The position numbers and the translations under genes are program-made. Below the pieces are notes generated by a model, which saw nothing but the letters and a program-made list of their open reading frames with translations, made no database searches and was not told the origin of the DNA. From Lycocorax pyrrhopterus obiensis (taxonomy: Eukaryota > Chordata > Aves > Passeriformes > Paradisaeidae): a stretch of DNA of 64,000 nucleotides. Every line of letters starts with the position of its first letter. Within the stretch, counting starts at the first letter, position 1. Location: contig JACSVZ010000024.1 of NCBI GenBank assembly GCA_014706295.1, forward strand, positions 3,837,136 through 3,901,135, in the 5' to 3' direction. This document shows, one piece after another, positions 47,301-64,000 of the stretch.

Positions 47301-49110
47301 GAACCCAACTCTTAACACCTCACGTTCTACTGGATTCTTCCTCTTCAAGCTAATTTTTGTTGCAAGACCAAACCTCAAGTATGTTCTTGATCTCAATAGA
47401 ACACTTGAGGGGAAGGGAAGAACCACCTGCACAGCCCCTACAGCCAGCCAGGGAAGAGCAAATTAAAATGTTATTTCTAATCAAATTTCATTGGGGGAAC
47501 AAAAAGCAGAACGATTTCTATTCTCGGGTCCAGTGTATGTTTTCAGAAGATTTATGACACACATTAACTAAAGCTACAACTACACCTACCAACCTCCTCA
47601 CCAAAAAATGTCCAGACAACATTGCTAAAGAAATGACCAAAATCCCAACCACAAAACAGTGTTCTACTCTAACATGTGCCAAACACGCTTGGGGGAAAAC
47701 ATCCAGAATTATTTTGCCACAGCAAGAGAAACGCAAATTTGTCAGCAGCAGTTTCAATTTCTCTCTAGTCTATGTGCTTTCAAAACTAAGATTTTCCTTC
47801 AAGCATATTTGGGTTTTCACACCATTAAACTAATCCCTAAAGAAGTTTAACCCTGAGCTCCAGCCCTGGGCTCAGATAATTAGAAGCCGGTTCTATGGAA
47901 TGGGTGGAAGAGTATTTACAGGTTCTTCTGGAAAGGACTGATTCTGCAGACTGCAGTGCTGAACAATCCCTTTCCAAATAATTTGACCAGCTACAAACCC
48001 CAGTCAGTCACTTTTCTGAAACTGGCTACTTGAGAGAGACTATTTTATAAATATTTGAGCTTAAAAAGTCATATGTTGTTATTCAGACAGTTTAGTGACA
48101 GGGAACTCAAGGAAACAATCCAAGAAAAAGCTGATTAGAAATCTGGGTGGTTTTGTCACAGAAGCTGGGCGGCTGGAATTTCTGTTAAACACAGAAGAAA
48201 ACATCCATAATTTTTTAAAAAAGGGAAAAACCTATTTCATCAGCTTTTTCCTTCCAAATTTACACAACTTGGGAAAAGCAGAAAGACCAGGTCTTTCCCC
48301 AAACTGATGGCTTTCTCACAGCACAGCCCTACTGTTCTGAGCAGCTTTGGATGCAAACTGAAGCTCTGACAACACTGCTGGGGAGCTGGGAATCCCTGGG
48401 GGACTGGGAATCTGTGCCTGGAGTTTTGGAACACCCACAAGAAGCAAGAAGTGGTCCAATTTACTTTTCTTAAGAAAACTATTCACAAACCAGTTAACTC
48501 AAACAATTCAAACTTGTGTGTAAGTGAAGTTCTCAGCAAAGGGAGGATGAACTGCACCCTCGAGGACATTTTCATCCTCTCAGGTGTCTGCCAGCCGGAG
48601 CCCAGCAGGCTCCACACACACTTAAAAAATGTGGAAGTTCTGCTTCCAAATAAACAGCAAGTAACAGAAAAACTGTTTGATTGGGGGCTCTTTGGAATTT
48701 CTTCTGCAACACACAGTACAGTTACAGCCAAAACAGACTCTCCTGAGGGATTACAACTCTCCGCACATTTAACTTATAAAAATACCAACTCCAGCAAATT
48801 TCATTTATAAGCTGAAAAAAGCAAAACTACTCACATATTCTCAAGCAAGTACTTATTTATCTCTACTTTAACTGGAATCCCGCTACCTCAGGGAGAAAAC
48901 AAGGAAAGGGATTTCCATGACCTGGTATAACATTTAAAGTTCTTTTAAAAAAATTTTTTTAATTGTGGCATTATTGTAAGCACAAGGCACCAGACCAGGC
49001 CATCTCTACACTCTGCCAGGCTTCGAAACAGAGGGAAATGCCTGTCCACAGGAATCCTGTACATATGGAATAAGCTTACTTGAACAATTTTTCGTGCTGT
49101 GTTCACGTAC
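41397..49110 (-). other. THRAP3: THRAP3 5' UTR intron (7.7 kb)
   Basis: AT-rich intron without a gene I can support. Noted items are a perfect inverted repeat at 44001-44029 and a short open frame ending near 45389 that I do not recognise. Confidence 0.7.
44001..44029. repeat. Perfect inverted repeat, 13-bp arms, 3-base loop
   Basis: CATCCAAAAACAC at 44001-44013 and its exact complement at 44017-44029, with CCA between. It could form a hairpin in either transcript. Function unknown; the stem is too short for a typical pre-miRNA. Confidence 0.8.
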
Positions 49111-49169
49111 CTTGTACAAGTGTCCCATCAAATCTGGTTCTAAACGCTGCTTTTTTAGAAGCGATTGAC
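49111..49169 (-). other. THRAP3: THRAP3 non-coding 5' UTR exon
   Basis: 59 bp with strong signals on both sides: a T-rich tract ending ACTTAG, and donor ACAAG|gtacgt. It is antisense to nothing, lies between the promoter and the ATG exon, and contains an ATG whose short frame would continue into exon 41396. Assigned by splice-site quality and location. Confidence 0.6.
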
Positions 49170-51662
49170 CTAAGTAAAAAAAAGGAAAATCAAATTTAAA
49201 CCAAACCAGACACTGGCAAATCCTCCTATTTTAGCAGCACAGGAAAGGATTCTGATTGTAGCCATTCATCTCAGCACCAATTCCCAGTAAAAAAAGGCCA
49301 CCAAAATAACATCATCTAATCAGACACAGGTCTTAACTCAGGAAACCAACCTCACCCACAGCCCCACAGGAGCAATTACTGTAATTATTTGAGGTGTAAA
49401 TGACAATGTACACGATGCCACCTGGTATCACATGTCCACCCTCTGTTAAGGCACAGGTTAGTTAACATCATTAATGTCGAGCCTCAGTCCCTGGAGCACA
49501 GAATTCCAGCCTGACACCCCACACTCCCCCATCACCTTTAGTGCTCCCAGAGCAGACACTCCCAGGGGGTTCCTTGCCCCTCTTTCCTCTGCTGCTTTCA
49601 CTCAGCCAAAGGCAGGAGTGACCCAAGGCAGCAGCGGGAGCAGTGGCCGGCCGAGCCAGCTCCGCACCCTGCGGTCCCAGCAGGGGCTCTTCGGGGTTTG
49701 CGCACCCACCTCACCCTGTAAATCATGGCAGGCTAAAAATGGCCGGGTGACGAATGTGGAGGTGAAATTGTGAGCAGGGCACTTGCTCTGGGATCACCAG
49801 AGCCGCGAGCAGGGCTGTGCACAGGCCTCACTCTCGGACACCGGAGAGGTACAAGCTGTGTTCATGTGTGACACGAGCAAGAGCACGGACAGAAAACCCC
49901 TCCTTGGGTGGGAAACAACCCCCAGTGCAGCCGGCTGCCATCTCCGTGTGCCACTAGCTTCACTTTTTTTTCATGGCCCGGCAGCTTCCGGTTACCATGG
50001 AGTGAGGCAGCGCAAACACCATTCCCAGCTGGCACGAAATGTGATCCCGTGATTTCACTATTCATAGCTCTGACATGATAAAGCTAAATTAAGCAGGAAC
50101 TCTTAACTTCTCCAAGCTCCCAGCAGTGACTCCCCCCACGCTCAAGCTCTGCTAACACAGTTTCTCTGTGAGGAGGTGAAGGATGTTTCCTTTACGGTAG
50201 GAGACTCCAGACCCACACGCCCAGCCTGTCATCCGGAAACAAAATGGCACCGGCTCTTTCCCAGGCACCAATTCGGCCTGGCACCAGTGGGAACAAAGAC
50301 CTGATGAGCTGCTAGGGCCAAATTTAACAACTTCCTCATCTTAGGACCCACTACAGAACCCCACAGAGCAGTTTAAGCCTTGTTCCCAGGCCCATCCAGC
50401 ACAGGCACCACTGTGTCCAGGAACAGGGGCAGCTTAAGGGGCACTGCCACAGCCCCACTGCCACCAGCAGCTGTCACACAGCTTGGCACCATCACCTGGC
50501 AAAAGCTCCTCAGGGAGCCAGAACAGCTTCTGCAACCACCACCACCACCATTCCTCTCTCTTCCAATGCCTGTGGCCTGAACTGTGTGGTTAAATATCCT
50601 GAAATTCCTGTGTCACCAAAGAACTCCCTGTACTGCCATAATTCTGAGGAAACCACACGACCCAAACCCCACGTTCCTGCCCTGCCACGTGCAGCCATCA
50701 AACACAGCTCAGGACATTGTAAACTTTTCCAGAAATGGAGAAAAAGTTCAAGGGCTCCGTGGCTGCTCAAATAATTAACGAGTTGCAACACGACAAACTG
50801 TCATTTCACAAAGACAAAGCCAAGTGAGCTGAAAAATACTCAAACTTCTGGCAAAACCACTCTATTCCTTCAGGGATACAACTACGGAACACCACGGCCT
50901 TACAACGAAAAGCATCCTCAGGCTTATCCAGTCTGGCTCAGCCCTCCCTAGGCCTCCCAAAGCAACAATTCTTTGACAGCAGAGAAAGTGGGAGCAGGTA
51001 AACCACATTTAGATCAGCTGATGTGCCTGGATTGTCACTTACACTACATCCTGGTGTTTTATAACTGTAACATTTTTGTTTTCTAATAGCAACACCCATG
51101 TCAGCGTTCACCAGCTTTCCTGCAGCCTCAAACATCTCACTGTGAGCCCACATACCTGGCCTGACCCAAATGACTGTTTTCTTTAATACTTTACACACTC
51201 CCTGACTTAAATGAGCTGGAGAGAGCAGCAGACAGCTAAATTATATTATCATAACCCCAACAGCAGAATACCCATTTTATTTACAATACACATAAAGCCT
51301 TACTTCCATGAAAAAGAACTAGAAGTGAAGGTCAGGGCACATGGCTGCTCCAAAACCTCAGTGTCCAGGGAAGCCTCTTCCCAGACAGCATTTGCCGAAG
51401 CACTGACAGCAGAACTGTGTTTTCCAGAACTCACGGAGAGGCAGGGAATTAGGAAGGATGGAAAACAGCAGGAAGTCACCAGGGTATAACTCAGCAGAAA
51501 CACAGGCAGGACTCCTGCAGACAAAGAACACGGGCAGGGATCCATCGCCACTAGCACCTGCTGCTGCCAACACAGTCCGGGCAGACACGCGGCTGCAGCC
51601 AGAGCTGCCTCTGCTCCCAGGCTTTACGGCACCTTGGAAAGGCCTTCCCAGGGCCAGGTCAT

Positions 51663-51895
51663 TTCTTTATAGATTCATTTAGGCTGGAAAAGACCAAGAT
51701 GATCGAGTCCAGCCTGTGACCAATCCCCACCTTGCCATCCAGCCCAGAGCACTGAGTGCCACGTCCAGGTGTTCCTTGGACACTTCCAGGGATGAGCACT
51801 CCAAACCTCCCTGGGCAGCCCCTTCCAACACCTGACCACCCTCTGCAATAACTTGACAGGGAAAACGTTTCCCCGTTGGATCTCTGAACAAAAAG
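51663..51895 (-). mobile_element. CR1 LINE 3' fragment, older subfamily
   Basis: On the minus strand, read here from its tail: AGGCTGGAAAAGACCAAGAT, then CACTTCCAGGGATGAGCACT and CTGGGCAGCCCCTTCCAACA. This is the CR1 3' consensus in reverse, of a subfamily distinct from the other three copies. Truncated and non-coding. Confidence 0.85.
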
Positions 51896-53039
51896 CATGT
51901 GAAAATGAGATAAGGGGCAGCAAGGCCTCAGCTGCCCTGTGCCTCCCTCATCCCAGGGACAGGACCCTCAGCTGGAGGGGAAGGGCTCAGACCCCACAAC
52001 TCTGCAACTCTCTGTGACCAGATTGTAGCATTTCCAAATCACTCATGAGGAACAGACACCAAGGCCCATCCAGTGGAGCACTGCCTCAGGAGCAGCATTC
52101 CCAACCTTCAGCTTCCTAAGGACATTGGAGGGAACTGTTCAAACTGAGTTCTTACTTGCCCTCCCTGTTCCTGCTGAAGTAGGGACAATAATTCCCAGAA
52201 GGAAGGATGCAAATCAAAAATATGCAGCAGCACCCAAAGAAATGTTGGACAAAAATCACAAGGCCCTAGACCCTCCAGAGGATCCTATGACACAAAAACA
52301 TACATTTGCAAAAGCCCTCTACGGTAACTGTCTTGTTTTGTCCTCTCATCTGCTGTGAGATTGTGCAACTCACAAGAGAGGTCACAAAGCCAGCCATTTC
52401 CTCGCTCCATGCTGGGCACCTGTGAAGTTCCAGAGCAGGACACAGAGGAACCACGGAAGACTCCAGGAGAAGGCACGGCTGTGTCCTAGCACTTGCTTTC
52501 CAGTGCTACAGCTGACTCCCTCTGAGGGAACCTGAGAGGCAAAGCTTTGAAACATCTTTTGAGCAAGTGGAGCCAAGGTTATGACACCCAATCCCTGGGA
52601 GCAGCTCTCCCAGCCCAGCACCCATAAAGGGCACAGTAAAGCCCACCCAAAATGTCACACACTGTCAGCACTGACACAGCATCTGCCTTCACTCCCCATG
52701 AGAGGGAATTCTCAGGAGTCCTTCCAGAGAGTAACTAGATGATTTAATTGTGCTCTCAGGAAAAGCAGCCTGAAAACGTCCATTTGCTGATGTGACCCTG
52801 CAGCCTCTGCACTGCCGCAGCAATAAAGGCTCTTCTCTTCCACCACCAGCTACAAAAAAATCCAGAACATCTTCCAAACAGTTTTAAATTGCTTATTTCA
52901 GGCAACAAACCTGTTCTTGTGCCACAGCACTTGGCACATCACTGTACACATAAAATTCAAGGCGTCCCCCACCTCTGACAGGTCCTGAGAGGATGCTGTT
53001 GCATACTCACCACATACACGAGTTCACCTGCTCCTCCCA

Positions 53040-53320
53040 AGGCAGGGCACAGGGAATGGCTTCACACTGAAAGTGGGTTTGGATCGGAGATTAGGGAGAA
53101 ATTCTTCCCTGTGAGGGTGGTGAGGCCCTGGCACAGGGTGCCCAGAGAAGCTGTGGCTGCCCCTGGATCCCTGGAAGTGTCCAAGACCAGGTTGGATGGG
53201 GCTTGGAGCAACCTGAGACAGTGGAAGATGTCCCTGCCCATGGCAGGGAGCGTCACTGGACGAGTTTTACGGTCCCTTCCAACCCAAACCATTCCATGAT
53301 TCTGTGATTCTATGGAGCAC
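53040..53320 (+). mobile_element. CR1 LINE 3' fragment
   Basis: Sense copy with TTAGGGAGAAATTCTTCCCT, GAGAAGCTGTGGCTGCCCC, CCCTTCCAACCCAAACCATT and terminal GATTCTGTGATTCTATGG repeats. It is well preserved and therefore likely young. Antisense to THRAP3. Confidence 0.9.
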
Positions 53321-53639
53321 TGCTTTTATTCCAGACTTATCATGTCACTTTCTACACAAACACCCAGAAACCCATTCAAGAGGACAGTTACAACCACCTT
53401 GGGTAGGCTTTGAAATGCATTTGTAGAAACCTCAAACAGGTTCATTTCCCCAAAGCAACATGAACTAGCAGAAAAAGCGTTTATCGGCCCAAGGAAAATG
53501 AAGACTCAGGCTTCACACGTGGGTCTGAGCCACTGCAACGCCTCTTCTGCCACATCGCCTGAAGTTCAGCCGAACTTCACGTTCAAGCAAGACGCAGAGC
53601 AGGCAATGTGAGAGCACACATCCTTCCTGCTGCACCGGG

Positions 53640-54720
53640 AAACGGGCGGTGCCGAGCGCCGGTGCGGGACCCACACACCCACGGGGGTTGGGACGCGGGG
53701 TCACGGCTGCGGCCCCCCCCCGAGCTGCCGCTCCCGCAGCCCCGGCCCCGCCCGCCTCCCTCGGCGGCCCCGGCAGCGCCTCCCGAGCCGCGGCAGCACG
53801 CGGAGCCCCGGACACCAGGATGGGACCTCCGGGACAGACCGACGCAGGGAGGAAACTCCGGTGGCGCGGCCCAGAGGAGGGGCGGAGGACAGGGATCTCC
53901 GGGAATGGGACAGAGGAATAGTCTGCGAAGACCCCAGCGAAACACGAGAGGTCCCGGGAAAGGCCCGGGCGGGCCCAACCGGCCCCGGGCCGCGAGGAGG
54001 CGCCAAGGCCTGGCCGGGCCCAGGCCCACCACGAGGCGCCGCTGGGGCCGGGCCAGAGCGGTCGCGGGAGCAGCGAACGAGCCTCGCCCGGGGACATGCG
54101 GGGCCACGACACCGGGAAAGGGGGGGTGCAGCGCCGCGGTGAGGCCCAGGAGGGGCGGGAGGGGGGAGTGGGCAGAGGCGGGGCGAGCCGGCCGCTGATG
54201 GCCCGGGGGGGCGGGGAGGGTAAGGAAAGCTCCCGGTGGCGGCGCGCGGGGCGGAGCAGGGACCCCGCGGACTCCCCAGTGCCCCTGCACTCACCGGCGC
54301 CGCTTCGCCGCGGCCCCTCCGCACCAGGCGCCCCCTCCGCCTCCGCCTCACGCACTTCCGGTCCGCGCGCGCGCTCTGCCCGTCCGCAGGGGCCGCCGGG
54401 AGCCGTAGTCCGGCCCTCTCTGCGCGCCCCCTGCCCGGCGGCTCCGCCGCACTATAGCTCCCGGCGGGCTTCGCGCACGCCGTTTCGTCACTTCCGCCCC
54501 CGCCCATGGCGTGGCGGTGCGCGCAGCCCTTCCGGCGGGGAGCGGGACGGCGGGCGGGAAATGGCGGAGGGGGTGGTGACGGGGCGCGTCCACCCGGCCC
54601 GGCCCGGCGTCCTGCGGAATGTGGGCGGCCACGGCGCGGCGCGCCTCCTCGCCGAAGGGGCCTCGCGGGGCCTCTCTCGTCCAGCCCTAACGGTGCGGGC
54701 CCCGGGCTCCCGGTTTGTCC
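53640..54720. promoter_or_regulatory. THRAP3: CpG island and THRAP3 promoter
   Basis: Dense CpG over about 1.1 kb. A donor GCGCCG|gtgagt on the minus strand ends a first exon at 54295. Upstream on that strand stand ETS-type ACCGGAAGTG (54362-54353), GGAAGTGAC (54495-54487), and ACTACGGCTCCCGG (54409-54396). A mirrored ACTATAGCTCCCGG lies on the plus strand at 54451-54464. The set is typical of a TATA-less housekeeping promoter. The start site is inferred near 54340-54380. Confidence 0.7.
54295..54370 (-). other. THRAP3: THRAP3 first (non-coding) exon, 5' edge approximate
   Basis: Ends at the donor GCGCCG|gtgagt (54295). The 5' edge is set near the ETS motif because such sites usually sit close to the transcription start. 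No ATG between it and the donor was found. Confidence 0.45.
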
Positions 54721-55015
54721 CACGTGCGGCTCGTGAGGGCCCGGGAGGGAAGGGGCAGCCCTCGCACAAGGCCCTGCTTGCAGGTGGGGCCGCCGGGATG
54801 AGGCCCCCCCCCCCACGCCCGTCGCCGGGACGGGGCTGATGGAGGGGGCAGCTCTAGGGGCGAGCCCGGGCGCGGAGGCGAACGTACCCCGCTGCTGTGG
54901 GGGCCGGGAGAGCGCCCAGCCCTGCGCTGCCCTGCCCAGCCCTGCGGAGCACCGAGGCGCGGGCACCGACCCCCCCAGTCCCCTCCCCGGACACAGAGAG
55001 GCACGCCGAGGGCAT
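54371..55015. other. THRAP3-MAP7D1 intergenic stretch
   Basis: About 640 bp of GC-rich DNA between the THRAP3 promoter and the MAP7D1 poly(A) signal. A plus-strand open frame begins at an ATG at 54561 in a good Kozak context and runs 92 codons. It matches nothing I know and is discussed as a finding. Confidence 0.4.
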
Positions 55016-55515
55016 TGTCCACTTTTAATTGTTGTCAAAGGTTGTCTGGATGCATAACACTGTCACAAGGGCACAGAGCAGCGTGGTGCTGGCCGGGCCC
55101 GGGGACACCGGACACACGGACATGCGGGGGAATGTGGGGACGGGGAGCTGTGACCCCCACCTCCCCGAGCCCCCCAGAGCATCCCCGCGCCCGGCCGGCT
55201 CTATTTACAGTATTCACAGACGTTGTACCCAGCGAGTTAAATAACTACATCATTACACCACACGTCTGGGGCGGCTCCGGCAGGCTGCGAGGGTGGGCTG
55301 TCAGTCTGATAAGGTGCATATTTAAAATAAAAAACCCAACAAAATGAAATAAAAACGAGAACAAAGAGAGGAGCCAGGCGTCCTCGCCGGGGTCCCACAG
55401 CCCCCGGGCGCCCGGGAGGAGCAGCAAGGGTCGTGTTCTGACGACAGCTACGGGTCTGCGTGGGCCGCCGGGGTCAGGGCGTGGGCAGTGGCCCCTGGGA
55501 ACATCGGCCAGGCCC
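55015..55515 (-). other. MAP7D1: MAP7D1 3' UTR
   Basis: About 500 bp between the TGA at 55516 and a variant poly(A) signal at 55029-55024. Nothing else seen. Confidence 0.7.
55024..55029 (-). terminator. MAP7D1: MAP7D1 variant poly(A) signal ATTAAA
   Basis: Minus-strand ATTAAA, the best hexamer between the MAP7D1 stop and the THRAP3 promoter; I found no AATAAA here. Confidence 0.55.
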
Positions 55516-63777
<8,262 letters not shown>

Positions 63778-64000
63778 CTGCAAGAGGAGCAGAGCAGAAC
63801 ACATGGTCACTAAATTGGGCAGCCCCATCCCCCCCAAACACAGCCCTCGGGAGGCACAACCCTGTCCCCCCAAACACAGCCCTCAGAAGCAAGGCCGGGG
63901 AGGGCAGTGGGTCCCCACCTCAGCCCTGCTGCTGCTGCCCCGATCCTGGGGGGCACCCGCGGCGGGTGCCAGGCGCTGGGCACACAATGCACAGAGGGAC
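63778..64000 (-). other. MAP7D1: MAP7D1 intron to the window edge
   Basis: No coding exon seen. A unit of about 37 bp starting CCCCCCAAACACAGCCCTC is partly duplicated at about 63828-63890. Confidence 0.6.

Larger units (their letters stand above)
49170..54294 (-). other. THRAP3: THRAP3 first intron
   Basis: 5.1-kb intron containing two CR1 fragments (51.7 kb, 53.1 kb) and, at its 5' end, part of the CpG island. No other gene seen. Confidence 0.6.

Noticed and set aside
53701..55038. 445-codon minus-strand open frame over the THRAP3 promoter.
   Set aside because: CpG-island composition; it crosses the promoter and first exon donor and shows no domain.

Overview
This window looks like avian nuclear DNA, most likely from a songbird-like neoavian species. 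The evidence is four CR1 LINE 3' fragments with the avian consensus style and AT-CTRTG-type 3' ends, compact introns, GC-rich promoters, and vertebrate genes split by canonical splice sites. It contains a block of five genes: STK40 (+), EVA1B (+), SH3D21-like (-), THRAP3 (-) and MAP7D1 (-). From memory, the same gene set in the same relative order lies on human 1p34.3 and on a chicken microchromosome. No prokaryotic feature, CRISPR array, tRNA or rRNA gene is visible.

Layout. Positions 1-6927 are the end of a non-coding STK40 5' intron. STK40 coding exons run from 6936 to 18399 (10 exons, 435 codons, the same length I recall for human), with a 2-kb 3' UTR ending at an AATAAA at 20399. A CpG-rich promoter near 20.85-21.2 kb leads into EVA1B (two coding exons, 159 aa). 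EVA1B is tail-to-tail with an SH3D21-like gene on the minus strand (26870-24383). Its C-terminal half is clearly of the CD2AP/CIN85/SH3D21 family, but I find no SH3 domain. THRAP3 is complete on the minus strand: ten coding exons between 41372 and 29148 (967 aa), a non-coding 5' exon at 49169-49111, and a first exon near 54.3 kb inside a CpG island. MAP7D1 (minus strand) ends at 55516 and runs to the right end of the window. Seventeen coding exons are visible and the N-terminal exon(s) lie beyond 64000.

All exon junctions were phase-checked by hand. STK40, EVA1B and THRAP3 close in frame over their full length. The SH3D21-like model also closes (267 aa), but its four upstream exons are a prediction. 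MAP7D1 closes from exon 63010 downward, but the large exon 63777-63116 changes frame in a run of ten C, one base short of an intact reading frame.

The genes do not form an operon or pathway. STK40 is a pseudokinase adaptor for the COP1 ubiquitin ligase, EVA1B a small single-pass membrane protein, THRAP3 a nuclear SR-like splicing and mRNA factor, and MAP7D1 a microtubule and kinesin-1 cofactor. The most interesting points are the SH3-less SH3D21-like gene, a GC-AG intron and an exon-junction uORF in THRAP3, a mirrored pair of ACTAYRNNNCCCR elements in the THRAP3 promoter, a TATA-type core promoter inside a MAP7D1 intron, and an in-frame 30-bp repeat plus a poly-C frame break in MAP7D1. I found no convincing wholly new system.
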